A stretch of DNA of 15,815 nucleotides from Clostridiales bacterium (GTDB taxonomy: Bacteria; Bacillota; Clostridia; Oscillospirales; Oscillospiraceae): NCBI GenBank assembly GCA_019418025.1, contig DYCR01000012.1, positions 32,393-48,207 on the forward strand, in the 5' to 3' direction. Below the pieces are notes generated by a model. The model saw nothing but the letters and a program-made list of their open reading frames with translations. It had not been told where the DNA came from and did not search any database. The position numbers were made by a program, and so were the translations under genes. Shown piece after piece: positions 1 through 7,663 of this stretch (positions are counted from its first letter, which is position 1; every line of letters starts with the position of its first letter).

Positions 1-928
1 CGGGCTCGTAATTGATCTTCGTCAGGGAAAGGAGCTTTGTACTCATTCGGTTCAGCCGGTCCGCTTCGTCACGGATATCGGCAACAAATTCCCGAATCGT
101 GTCGATATCCATGTCATTTTGCAAAATGGAGTCAGAGAGCAGCTTGATGGAGGCAAGGGGTGTTTTCAGCTCGTGGGATGCATCTGACACAAACTGCTGA
201 CGGCGGCCTTCCGATATGCACAGCTGCTGGCTCAGGTCATTGAACTGATGCCCCAGAACAGCCAGCTCGTCATGGCCCCGCAGCGCCACCTTGTATGCAT
301 AGTCTCCGTTTCGGATGGTCTGTATGGATGCGATGATCTTTCGCACCCTGCTGGAGAAGATCTTGGAGAAAACGAAGGTAAAAAGCAGTATGGCAAATTC
401 TAATGAGAGCGTGATGGTCAGCAGACTCAGCTGAAGCGATTTGATCAGCTCGCCCTGAGCCGAATCGTACTCCATAATATACACTGAGCCGATGAGTGTG
501 TCGTTGGACATGATCGGAGAGGCTGCCTGAGATTCCATGACGCCGTCATGATATCTCCATGTAAAGATGTCGTTGCCCTGCAATGCCTGAACGATTTCCG
601 GGTAGAGGGCGTAGATCCCCAGAGGAGTGCCCTTGGACAAGGAGTCATACAGCACAAGACCGGACTGGTCCGTGACGATCAAACGGGTCAGGGTCAGGTT
701 TTCCAATTCCTCCAGTATCCTCTTGATGGCATCCGGAGTCAGGATATCCTGCTCGGATATGTTATGGGATATCAGCTCGACCTTATCCTGCATGGAGCTT
801 TGTTTGCTCTGATAAAACAGCTTCTGGCTGATGGTGGAACAGTAAATGTTCAAAAATGCCATGACACAGAAGGTGATCAGCACATAGATCAAGCCGTAGC
901 GGAACTGTGTGCTGCTGTATTTCGGCAT
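1..928 (-). CDS. Sensor histidine kinase, C-terminal part missing (window edge)
   Basis: Membrane sensor kinase, partner of the response regulator just upstream. The visible 309 codons show a first membrane helix at about residues 11-30, an extracytoplasmic sensor region of about 130 residues, a second helix at about 165-188, a HAMP-like segment at about 190-240, and a dimerisation/phosphoacceptor box FVSDASHELKTPLAS with His252. The ATPase domain lies beyond the window start. The frame is open to base 1. The start is uncertain: ATG at 928 has no clear ribosome binding site, and the ATG at 942 that overlaps the regulator stop runs into a stop after 17 codons. A TTG at 961 would add 11 residues and overlap the regulator gene, which would suggest translational coupling. 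The architecture is like PhoR/WalK-type kinases. The signal is not evident. Confidence 0.9.
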   Translation of the reverse strand, partial: MPKYSSTQFRYGLIYVLITFCVMAFLNIYCSTISQKLFYQSKQSSMQDKVELISHNISEQDILTPDAIKRILEELENLTLTRLIVTDQSGLVLYDSLSKGTPLGIYALYPEIVQALQGNDIFTWRYHDGVMESQAASPIMSNDTLIGSVYIMEYDSAQGELIKSLQLSLLTITLSLEFAILLFTFVFSKIFSSRVRKIIASIQTIRNGDYAYKVALRGHDELAVLGHQFNDLSQQLCISEGRRQQFVSDASHELKTPLASIKLLSDSILQNDMDIDTIREFVADIRDEADRLNRMSTKLLSLTKINYEP

Positions 929-938
929 TTCGGTTTTT

Positions 939-1619
939 TCATTTTTTGAAGTAATAACCAACGCCCCACTTCGTCATAATATATTTCGGTTCAGCAGGAT
1001 TCTGTTCGAGTTTTTCACGCAGCCGGCGGATGTGGACATCCACGGTGCGGATATCGCTGCGGTATTCATATGCCCAGATGGTATCCAGCAGGGCCTCACG
1101 GGAGTAGACCCGGTTGGGATTGCGCATGAGAAATTCAATCACGTCAAATTCCTTTGCGGTAAGGTCTGCCAGAACGCCGCCGTGATAGGCGTTGCGTCCA
1201 TCCAGATCAAGAGAGATGTCGCCGATGGTCAGGGTGTTGCTTTGTACCGGTGCGGCGGCTGCCGAGCGCCGGAGAAGGGCTCTGATCCGTGCCTTCAGCT
1301 CCAGAATGTTAAAGGGCTTGGTCAGATAGTCATCCGCGCCCTGATCAAAGCCGATGAGCTTATCCATATCCTCGGTCTTGGCAGTCAGCAGGATGATGGG
1401 GACGTTTGAGAACTCTCTGATCTTGGAGCAGGCAGTCAGTCCGTCCATTTCCGGCATCATGACATCCAGAATGATCAGATTTATGGTAGAATCCTGAGCA
1501 AGCTGGACAGCCTCCAGACCGTTTGTTCCGGTAACTACCTCATAACCGTCGTTTTGCAGATTGAATTTGATTCCTTTGACGAGCAGAGCCTCGTCATCAA
1601 CCACCAGTATTTTCATCAT
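939..1619 (-). CDS. OmpR/PhoB-family response regulator
   Basis: Two-component transcription regulator of 226 residues, phosphorylated by the adjacent kinase. The receiver domain (1-120) has the acidic pocket Asp8/Asp9, phosphoacceptor Asp52 in LDVMMPEMDG, Thr79, and Lys101 in the LTKPF motif. The winged-helix DNA-binding domain (about 130-226) ends with the WGVGYYF signature. It resembles the WalR/PhoP/ResD group, but the regulon cannot be told from sequence. Two ATG codons stand in tandem (1619 and 1616). An AGGAGG on the minus strand (plus positions 1628-1633) sits 8 nt before the first. The first 23 bases overlap the end of the comEA-like gene, so the two are co-transcribed and probably translationally coupled. 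The kinase gene follows after about 10 bases. Confidence 0.95.
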   Translation of the reverse strand: MMKILVVDDEALLVKGIKFNLQNDGYEVVTGTNGLEAVQLAQDSTINLIILDVMMPEMDGLTACSKIREFSNVPIILLTAKTEDMDKLIGFDQGADDYLTKPFNILELKARIRALLRRSAAAAPVQSNTLTIGDISLDLDGRNAYHGGVLADLTAKEFDVIEFLMRNPNRVYSREALLDTIWAYEYRSDIRTVDVHIRRLREKLEQNPAEPKYIMTKWGVGYYFKK

Positions 1620-1983
1620 TTATAGTACCTCCTGTTGTGATGTGGGGGCGAAGCTTATCCATTTTCTTTTCCCCAATGCCGTCTACATTGATCAGATCGC
1701 CGATATCCAGGAATGGGCCGTTCGCATTCCGATACTGGATGATTTTCTTTGCGGTCGTATCACCGATCCCCGGCAGAGCAGTCAGCTGCTCAAGATCTGC
1801 AGTGTTGATATTGATCGGGGCAGCCTTTTCAGCCGGAGCAGATTCGGCAGGGGCCTGCGTCGGAGAATTATGCGAGATCTGAATGGTAGAACAATGGGTG
1901 ACCTGTGAAAGAAAATACCCGGATGTAAAAGACACAAATACAAAAAATACAACCAATAATGCAAGCTGCGCCGGCTTTTTCAA
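1597..1983 (-). CDS. comEA: ComEA-like helix-hairpin-helix DNA-binding protein
   Basis: Membrane-anchored, double-stranded-DNA-binding protein of the competence receptor family, 128 residues. An N-terminal membrane helix (about 6-26) is followed by a low-complexity Ala/Pro/Glu linker (about 39-56) and a tandem helix-hairpin-helix region (57-115) with NINTADLEQLTALPGIG and a second hairpin, NVDGIGEKKMDKL. Family members such as B. subtilis ComEA are near 200 residues and carry an extra domain before the helix-hairpin-helix part; this one is a minimal version. The only possible start after an in-frame TAG is TTG at 1983, preceded by AAGGAGG (plus 1994-2000) with a 10-nt gap, so a TTG start is well supported. 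It is first in an operon with a two-component pair. No comEC or comEB is in the window, so a role in DNA uptake is inference. Confidence 0.9.
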   Translation of the reverse strand: MKKPAQLALLVVFFVFVSFTSGYFLSQVTHCSTIQISHNSPTQAPAESAPAEKAAPININTADLEQLTALPGIGDTTAKKIIQYRNANGPFLDIGDLINVDGIGEKKMDKLRPHITTGGTINDENTGG

Positions 1984-2002
1984 TGTCTATGTGCCTCCTT
2001 CA

Positions 2003-2031
2003 TTGACTGGGCTCAAAATAAATGGTATAAT
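2003..2031 (+). promoter_or_regulatory. Sigma-A promoter with extended -10 for carboxypeptidase-udg operon
   Basis: TTGACT (2003-2008), 17-base spacer, TATAAT (2026-2031) preceded by TGG, which gives an extended -10. The predicted transcription start is near 2038, leaving a leader of about 65 bases. This is one of the best consensus promoters in the window. Confidence 0.8.
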
Positions 2032-2044
2032 CGCTATGAAATAC

Positions 2045-2073
2045 ATTATACACACTTTTTTTCTGCTGGACAA
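2045..2073 (-). promoter_or_regulatory. Sigma-A promoter for comEA-like/regulator/kinase operon
   Basis: On the minus strand TTGTCC (plus 2068-2073) and a perfect TATAAT (plus 2045-2050) are separated by exactly 17 bases. Predicted transcription start is near 2038, about 55 bases before the TTG start codon. Confidence 0.7.
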
Positions 2074-2102
2074 GTCCGGCGATGACATAATGGAGAAGAT
2101 TT

Positions 2103-3665
2103 ATGAAAAATAAGCGTTTTTTATCCATAGTAATGGCCACTGCCTTGGTTGGACATGCCGCATTCCTGCCCATTTGGGCAGAGGAGCCTGATGCTGCAGC
2201 CGTCCCTGCCACTGTATCCCAGCAGGAGACAGCGGCCGAGGGGACACAAGATCCATCGAGCGGGACACAACCCACACAGACTCAGGTGGCTGCACCCCCG
2301 ACGACGCTCCCGGCAGATTTCAACGGAGATGCCAGCATCGAGCTTGGCAGCCGCACGATTGATGCACGCACTCCCGTGATCGATCCGTCCGGCAATCCGA
2401 TCAAATCCAAAGCGGCAATTGCATATGAGGTCGGGACAGATACTCTTGTCTATGCCAATAATGTGGATACACGGCTGTTTCCTGCCAGTATGACGAAGAT
2501 CATGACCTGTCTGGTTGCCTTGGAAATGGGCGACCTGAATGAGGTCATTACCGTTGACGGCGATGCCATTGCGTATCTTGATGCTGCCGGTTCCGGTGCA
2601 GGGCTGAAGGGGGGAGAGCAGCTGACTCTGGAGGAGCTGCTCTACTGTCTGATGGTCAAGTCTGCCAATGATGCAGCCGTTACCATTGCGGTGCATCTTG
2701 CCGGAAGCGAGGAGGCCTTTGTGGAGCGCATGAACCAGAAGGCAGTGGAGCTTGGATGCACGGATACCAATTTCGTCAATTCCCATGGCCTGCATAATGA
2801 TAATCACTATACCACTGCACGGGACATGGCAAAGATCATGGCGGCCTGTATTGAGAATGAGACATTCAACAAGCTGTACTCCGAGCCTGCTCATGTGGTG
2901 CCTGCTACAAATCTCAGCGAAGAGCGGACACTTTATTCCACCAACTACCTGATGAGCGAGGCACTCAATCAGAACTACTATGACTCCCGTGTCATCGGCG
3001 GTAAGACCGGATTCACAACCCCGGCGGGCAGATGTCTGGTGAGTGTGTCAGAGTCCAACGGAATGAAGCTGATTACGGTCATCATGGGTGCGGAGGCTAC
3101 GTTCGCCGAGGACGGCTACACAGCCCTCAGTTACGGCCATTTTGATGCCACGGTTCAGTTGATGAATCTTGTCTACAACGGCTATAAGCCGGTGCAGGTG
3201 CTGGCAGAAAACCAAATTTTGGAGCAGTTCCCGGTCAATGACGGACAGACAGACGGGCAGGGATACGTGACCTACGGAACAAGCACGGTGGTCCCGAATG
3301 ACAGCGATGTGGCATCCCTGCGATATGAGTACATCCTGGATAACGGTGGGATCAGCGCTCCGGTGAAGGCGGGCGATCCCATTGGCTTGGTCCGGGTCTG
3401 GATGGGGAATCGATGTGCGGCGCAGCAGAAGATGTATGCAAGTGTAGACGTGGAGAAGAAGGTCCTTTCTCCGGCCTCTTCCAAGCCTGTCAATCCTGCA
3501 TCGACGATTCAGGAAGATTCATCCCTGTTTAATCAGATTTTGATCGTGGTGCTGGGTGTCCTTGCTGTGGCAGTCGTGGTGGCTGTTATCATGCAGGTCC
3601 GTAGATCCATGATCCGTGCAAGACGAAAGAAACGCCGTGCGATGGCAAGAAGGAGACGTTCGTAA
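2103..3665 (+). CDS. D-alanyl-D-alanine carboxypeptidase (peptidase S11)
   Basis: Penicillin-binding protein that trims the terminal D-Ala from peptidoglycan pentapeptides outside the membrane; 520 residues. A signal peptide covers about 1-26 (cleavage probably after IWA). A Thr/Pro/Gln/Ala-rich linker of about 45 residues precedes the catalytic domain. All three active-site motifs are present: SMTK (Ser129 nucleophile, Lys132), SAN (187-189), and KTG (301-303). A C-terminal beta domain (about 365-465) leads to a membrane helix (about 479-497) and a very basic tail in which 13 of the last 21 residues are Arg or Lys. Family members usually end in an amphipathic helix, so the true membrane helix plus basic tail is somewhat unusual. 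GGAG at 2092-2095 supports the start. It is coupled to the next gene by TAATG. Confidence 0.96.
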   Translation: MKNKRFLSIVMATALVGHAAFLPIWAEEPDAAAVPATVSQQETAAEGTQDPSSGTQPTQTQVAAPPTTLPADFNGDASIELGSRTIDARTPVIDPSGNPIKSKAAIAYEVGTDTLVYANNVDTRLFPASMTKIMTCLVALEMGDLNEVITVDGDAIAYLDAAGSGAGLKGGEQLTLEELLYCLMVKSANDAAVTIAVHLAGSEEAFVERMNQKAVELGCTDTNFVNSHGLHNDNHYTTARDMAKIMAACIENETFNKLYSEPAHVVPATNLSEERTLYSTNYLMSEALNQNYYDSRVIGGKTGFTTPAGRCLVSVSESNGMKLITVIMGAEATFAEDGYTALSYGHFDATVQLMNLVYNGYKPVQVLAENQILEQFPVNDGQTDGQGYVTYGTSTVVPNDSDVASLRYEYILDNGGISAPVKAGDPIGLVRVWMGNRCAAQQKMYASVDVEKKVLSPASSKPVNPASTIQEDSSLFNQILIVVLGVLAVAVVVAVIMQVRRSMIRARRKKRRAMARRRRS

Positions 3666-4228
3666 TGCTGGAATGGAATCAGCTTGAGGAGATTTGTCAC
3701 AGCTGCAACAGGTGCGGCCTATGTCAAACCCGGCACAATGTGGTCTTTGGTGTGGGGCCAAAGGATGCAGATGTCATGTTTGTAGGGGAGGGACCCGGTG
3801 AGCAGGAGGATCTGCAGGGAGAGCCCTTTGTCGGGCCGGCGGGTAAGCTGCTGGACGATATGCTCTCGATCATCGATCTCAGTCGGGAAAACTGCTACAT
3901 TGCCAACATTGTCAAATGCCGTCCGCCTCGGAATCGTGATCCTCTGGAAACGGAGCAGGATGCATGCATTGGCTATCTTCGCAATCAGGTTGCCCTGATC
4001 AAGCCGAAGATCATTGTATGTCTGGGACGCATCTCTGCCCAAAAGCTGATCGATCCGCAATTCCGGATCACACGTCAGCATGGTACATGGGTCGAGCGCA
4101 ACGGGATCTGGATGAGTGCCATGTACCATCCCTCGGCGCTGCTGCGGGACGTGTCCAAACGTCCGGAGGCGTTTGATGACCTGATCGGGCTGCGTGAAAA
4201 AATACGGCAGATCGAAGCAGCGGTATAA
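3665..4228 (+). CDS. udg: Uracil-DNA glycosylase, family 4 (4Fe-4S)
   Basis: DNA repair enzyme that removes uracil from DNA in the cytoplasm; 187 residues, the usual family length. Motif A GEGPGEQED begins at residue 41 and the HPSALLR motif at 155. Cysteines 14, 17, 85, and 101 occupy the places of the four ligands of the iron-sulfur cluster known for family-4 enzymes; Cys11 and Cys20 are extra. The ATG overlaps the carboxypeptidase stop by one base (TAATG). Its ribosome binding site AAGGAG (3650-3655, 9 nt from the start) is built from Arg codons of the upstream protein. Two hairpins follow the stop, the first a probable terminator. Pairing a wall enzyme with a repair enzyme looks like operon convenience rather than shared function. 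Confidence 0.95.
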   Translation: MLEWNQLEEICHSCNRCGLCQTRHNVVFGVGPKDADVMFVGEGPGEQEDLQGEPFVGPAGKLLDDMLSIIDLSRENCYIANIVKCRPPRNRDPLETEQDACIGYLRNQVALIKPKIIVCLGRISAQKLIDPQFRITRQHGTWVERNGIWMSAMYHPSALLRDVSKRPEAFDDLIGLREKIRQIEAAV

Positions 4229-4240
4229 TAGAAATGTGAT

Positions 4241-4293
4241 ATGCCGGAGGCAGGCTCAGCAAAGCAACTGCTTCCGGCATTTCTGCGTGTTTT
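4241..4293 (+). terminator. Terminator hairpin after udg
   Basis: A 13-bp stem with one G-U pair (4241-4253 with 4268-4280), 14-nt loop, then a U-rich run ending in GTTTT. It lies 12 bases after the udg stop. Confidence 0.65.
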
Positions 4294-4300
4294 CAATACA

Positions 4301-4335
4301 AAAAGTGGTGTATCGATATAAGATACACCACTTTT
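4301..4335. terminator. Bidirectional terminator between udg and cotransporter genes
   Basis: A perfect 14-bp inverted repeat (4301-4314 and 4322-4335) with a 7-nt loop. It gives four Ts on the plus side and five on the minus side. The cotransporter stop codon ends only three bases away, so it serves the two convergent genes. Confidence 0.85.
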
Positions 4336-4338
4336 CCA

Positions 4339-6135
4339 TTATAAAATATGATTTAATTCTGTGATATACTGCTCGCGGCGGCGATTAAGCTCAGATTGAT
4401 AGTTTACGTCGTTTCCCTCGTGGAGATGACGGAGGTAATCATAGTGATTATTGAGGATTGCGTCATTCTGGCGTGCCAGCATGAGAACGGCGATGGAAGA
4501 GCATTGATCGGATGCCCGCTCCATGTGAGTCAGTGCCTCCATGAATACAAGACCGCTGTTGACGGAGCAAACTCCGGTTTTCAGACGCTTGGTGTGCCGG
4601 TCACGCAGGATGCGGACCATATCGTCGATGATCTCCTCAAAGGGCTCGATGGCTCTGGCAGCCTCGTAATCGTCGTGAGAGAAGGCATCTATGGTAATGC
4701 AGAGGATCTCGTTGACAGCGCGGCACATGATCTCCAGTTCTTCCTTGGCTTTCTTTGAAAAATCAGAGTGATCCTTTTGAAGCTGCTGTCCCAATTCTTC
4801 CAGATTGGTGGCATAGTCACCGATCCGTTCAAAATTCGGAACAGTCTGCATCAGCATATCTAGCTGACGGTCCTCTGCTTCCGACTCTACCAGTTTGGAT
4901 AGACCGATGAGGAAACGGTCGGCAGAGTCAGCAAACTGGTCAAGACAGTTTTCGTCATCTTCAATGAGCGGAGAAAGAGAAGGGTCAAAACTCAGAAACT
5001 GCTGACATCCCCGTTGGAAGTTCAGCTTTGCCAGTGCGCCCATTGCGGCAACGGCTTTTGTCGCTTCGTTGAGCGCAACAGCAGGGGAAACGTACAGCTT
5101 TTCGTTCAGCACAAGCAGTTCTCCGTGGCGGGGGGCTTTTTCCGGCTCGTCCTTGACAACGAACTTGGACAGTGCAACCAGCTGATTGGTGAAGGGGAGC
5201 AGGACAAAGGCTGTGACCAGATTGAAGAAGGTCTGGAAGTTTGCGATAGAACCGCTGTTGACCATCTGATTCCAGAAGGAACTGCCGAATGCGTTCATCC
5301 TGTGCAGAATGCTCATTACGATCATGAAAAGAATGGTGCCGATGGTGTTGAACACGATATGGACAACGCCCGTGCGCTTGGCATCCTTGGAGGAGCCGAT
5401 GGAACATACCATTGCCGTGGTAACGCATGTTCCCAGATTGATGCCCATGATAATGGGATAGACCATGGAAAAGCTCATGGCTCCGGTAGATGACAGTGCC
5501 TGAAGCATGCCGACCATAGCAGAAGAGCTTTGGACAATAACAGTCAGGACAGTGCCGGAGATGATACCCAGCAGGGGCATATTTGCAAACTGACTCAGCA
5601 GTGCGGCAAATTCAGGAGATTCAGACAGAGGCTCGACTGCCGCGGTCATATTCATCAGACCGGAAAAAAGGATTCCGAAGCCGATAAAAATGTCGCCGAT
5701 GGTTTTGGAGCCCTTCGTTTTGATGAACATGATCAGAATGATTCCGACGATCAGAGCAATGGGGGCCAGAGTGTCTGGCTTGCAGAAGGCAAGGAACATA
5801 TTTCCTGTGGAATCGATATCCATCAGTCGGATGATCTGGGCGGTGATGGTGGTGCCGATGTTTGCACCCAAAACAATGGATACAGCCTGACGCAGGTTCA
5901 GCACACCGGCGCCGATCAGGGCAACCGTCAGAACGATGGTGGCAGTAGAGCTTTGGATCACGGCGGTGACCAATGTACCGGTCAGGACGCCGATCAGAAC
6001 ATTGCCGGTCACCTTTTCGAGGATTTTTTTCAATGCAGCGCCGGAGCTGTTCTTCAGACCGTCACCCATGATCTCAATGCCGTACAGGAACATGGCAAGA
6101 CCGCCCAGCAGCCTGATTATGGAAAAGATATTCAT
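4339..6135 (-). CDS. nptA: Na+/phosphate cotransporter family protein with PhoU-like domain
   Basis: Predicted sodium-coupled phosphate carrier of the NptA/SLC34-like family, 598 residues, in the cytoplasmic membrane. The two inverted family repeats are clear: QSSTATIVLT with downstream GANIGTT (from residue 61) and QSSSAMVGM with downstream GINLGTC (from residue 202). About eight hydrophobic segments fill residues 1-325. The remaining C-terminal part (about 345-598) is helical and charged, as in the PhoU-like domain of bacterial members. TAGGAG on the minus strand (plus 6145-6150) is 9 nt from the ATG. A consensus promoter lies about 50 bases upstream. It is a single-gene unit ending in a shared terminator. 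Import versus export of phosphate cannot be judged from sequence. Confidence 0.93.
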   Translation of the reverse strand: MNIFSIIRLLGGLAMFLYGIEIMGDGLKNSSGAALKKILEKVTGNVLIGVLTGTLVTAVIQSSTATIVLTVALIGAGVLNLRQAVSIVLGANIGTTITAQIIRLMDIDSTGNMFLAFCKPDTLAPIALIVGIILIMFIKTKGSKTIGDIFIGFGILFSGLMNMTAAVEPLSESPEFAALLSQFANMPLLGIISGTVLTVIVQSSSAMVGMLQALSSTGAMSFSMVYPIIMGINLGTCVTTAMVCSIGSSKDAKRTGVVHIVFNTIGTILFMIVMSILHRMNAFGSSFWNQMVNSGSIANFQTFFNLVTAFVLLPFTNQLVALSKFVVKDEPEKAPRHGELLVLNEKLYVSPAVALNEATKAVAAMGALAKLNFQRGCQQFLSFDPSLSPLIEDDENCLDQFADSADRFLIGLSKLVESEAEDRQLDMLMQTVPNFERIGDYATNLEELGQQLQKDHSDFSKKAKEELEIMCRAVNEILCITIDAFSHDDYEAARAIEPFEEIIDDMVRILRDRHTKRLKTGVCSVNSGLVFMEALTHMERASDQCSSIAVLMLARQNDAILNNHYDYLRHLHEGNDVNYQSELNRRREQYITELNHIL

Positions 6136-6191
6136 TGCTATTCTCTCCTAATTCTTGCTTACAGATTATTAAGATGTAAAAAACAAATATA

Positions 6192-6220
6192 ATTATAGTA
6201 AAATTAATGTAAAATGTAAA
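6192..6220 (-). promoter_or_regulatory. Sigma-A promoter of the cotransporter gene
   Basis: Minus strand TTTACA (plus 6215-6220) and a perfect TATAAT (plus 6192-6197), with a 17-base spacer; start expected near 6185. TTTACA-like hexamers recur at plus 6208-6213 and 6197-6202, giving offsets of 7 and 11 bases. Confidence 0.75.
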
Positions 6221-6228
6221 GAATGAAA

Positions 6229-6258
6229 ATGCTGCAAAATGTAGATATGCTGCAAAAT
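6229..6258. repeat. Tandem 12-bp direct repeat upstream of the cotransporter promoter
   Basis: ATGCTGCAAAAT occurs at 6229-6240 and again at 6247-6258, an 18-base period. The pair lies just upstream of the cotransporter -35 box, where an activator site would sit. The binding protein is unknown. Confidence 0.6.
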
Positions 6259-6412
6259 ATATTGAAAAATAGGATGTTATCTTAAAAATTATGAAGAAAT
6301 GGATAGATATAGTTTGATCTTCTGACGATTTACTTTGGATTAAACGCTCTCTTGCAATGGAGAAGTGCATAAGCATTTTTCTGATTTTCTGCTGGAATTT
6401 TATCGGCACAGG

Positions 6413-6421
6413 TGGTATAAT
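6413..6421 (+). promoter_or_regulatory. Extended -10 promoter of the SGNH hydrolase gene
   Basis: TGGTATAAT matches the extended -10 consensus perfectly. No good -35 box is seen 17 bases upstream (TGGAAT). Transcription would start near 6428, about 40 bases before the chosen start codon. Confidence 0.6.
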
Positions 6422-6466
6422 GGGCGCAAACCGAAAGAATATCGGGATAATCATGAGAGGAACGAA

Positions 6467-7600
6467 ATGATGGATCGAGCAGAAAAATGGGTGAGCATAT
6501 GGGGCAATGCGGTAAGCATTGCAGAAAACCGTCCGGAGCGATATGCAAAGGATATAACCATTCGATATCCGATACGTGTTCCCTTTTCCGGCAATGGCAT
6601 TCGTTTGACATTTGACAATTACTGCGGAACGGAGCCGGTGACCCTCAGTAAGATCACCTGTTTTCACAATGGTGTTTGCTACCCTGTATCCTGTCGGGGA
6701 AAAAGGGAAATGCACCTGCCGGCAGGAGAAAACGGCGTAACAGATCCGTTGGCGCTTTCTGTCTGCCCGGGGGATCAGCTCATGATCAGCTTCTACCTGT
6801 CGGATTTTACTCTGATGCGTTCTGTGGTGTTTGCAAGCGGGCCCCTGTCTGAGGGACTGTTTGCCAATGGCGATCAGACAGAGAATCCGGAGATTTCATC
6901 TGATAACTCCCGCAAGACACATCTGTTCTATTTCCTGAGCAATGTATCGCTGCTGTCCTGCACCGAAAACCGTGCTGTGGTCTGCTACGGCGACTCCATT
7001 ACGGCACAGGATTGGCCGGATTTTCTGACCATGCGATGCATGAAAGAAGGTTATCATCATACATCCGTCATTCGCCGGGCCACCAGCGGCTCGCGTATCC
7101 TTCGCCAGTACAGCTGCCTGACCTATGAGTCCTACGGACTGATGGGAAGCAAGCGTTTTATGCATGAGGTCCCCACAGACGGGGCCGATGCCGTGATCAT
7201 TCAACAGGGGATCAACGACATTATCCACCCCGTCGGCACCGATGTGAACGAGTTTCGGCCCATGAGTGACCTTCCGACGGTAGATGAGCTGATACAGGGA
7301 CTAAAGACTTATATTGCTCAGGCAAGGACCTTGGGGTACCGTGTTTATGTGGGTACATTGCTTCCTATGGGCGGGTGGCGGACGGACGCCCCGTTTCGAC
7401 AGGAAATGCGGCATGCTTTTAATGACTTCGTTCGCACGACAGATCTGATCGACGGATGCATTGATTTCGACAAGGCTCTGCGTGACCCGAATCGACCGGA
7501 TTGGTTTTTGCCGGAGTATGACTCGGGGGATCATCTCCATCCGAGCAGTCTGGGCTATCAGCGGATGGCCGAGGAGATACCGGAAGCCTTGCTGAGATGA
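6467..7600 (+). CDS. SGNH/GDSL-family hydrolase (probable carbohydrate acyl esterase)
   Basis: Predicted serine esterase of 377 residues, cytoplasmic as no signal peptide is seen. An N-terminal beta-rich domain (about 1-165) precedes the SGNH core. Conserved blocks: GDS with catalytic Ser177, the Gly208 region (ATSGSR), GIND with Asn250, and DHLHP with Asp355 and His358 completing the triad. The two-domain layout recalls carbohydrate acetyl esterases, but the substrate is not shown. Start at ATG 6467 (second ATG at 6470): GAGAGG at 6455-6460 is 6-9 nt upstream. The open frame continues to 6365, but that start lies upstream of the predicted promoter. The next gene begins 63 bases later with no terminator visible between them. 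Confidence 0.9.
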   Translation: MMDRAEKWVSIWGNAVSIAENRPERYAKDITIRYPIRVPFSGNGIRLTFDNYCGTEPVTLSKITCFHNGVCYPVSCRGKREMHLPAGENGVTDPLALSVCPGDQLMISFYLSDFTLMRSVVFASGPLSEGLFANGDQTENPEISSDNSRKTHLFYFLSNVSLLSCTENRAVVCYGDSITAQDWPDFLTMRCMKEGYHHTSVIRRATSGSRILRQYSCLTYESYGLMGSKRFMHEVPTDGADAVIIQQGINDIIHPVGTDVNEFRPMSDLPTVDELIQGLKTYIAQARTLGYRVYVGTLLPMGGWRTDAPFRQEMRHAFNDFVRTTDLIDGCIDFDKALRDPNRPDWFLPEYDSGDHLHPSSLGYQRMAEEIPEALLR

Positions 7601-7663
7601 ATGACAGGATCAGAGAACGAACTCGAGTGAGATATTGAATCAGGATACAAGAGGTATGACAAT

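Larger units (their letters stand above)
6136..6466. other. AT-rich divergent intergenic region between cotransporter and SGNH hydrolase
   Basis: This 331-bp stretch has no supportable gene. About 6165-6330 is strikingly AT-rich compared with the flanking genes. It holds the minus-strand promoter of the cotransporter, short TTTACA and ATGCTGCAAAAT repeats beside it, and an extended -10 promoter for the hydrolase. From about 6260 to 6390 I see no clear motif. Confidence 0.8.

Noticed and set aside
891..942. Kinase start at the ATG (942) overlapping the regulator stop as ATGA
   Set aside because: This frame meets a stop after 17 codons; the kinase frame is the one containing ATG 928.
2121..2894. 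257-codon minus-strand open frame opposite the carboxypeptidase gene
   Set aside because: It lies wholly antisense to a gene with all catalytic motifs; Cys/His/Gly-rich composition with no recognisable domain.
5530..6192. 220-codon plus-strand open frame opposite the cotransporter gene
   Set aside because: It is antisense to a clear transporter gene, with Asp/Gln/Gly/His-rich composition typical of a shadow frame and no domain.
6365..6466. Longer N-terminus for the SGNH hydrolase
   Set aside because: The extra 34 codons overlap the predicted promoter at 6413-6421, while ATG 6467 has a well-spaced GAGAGG.
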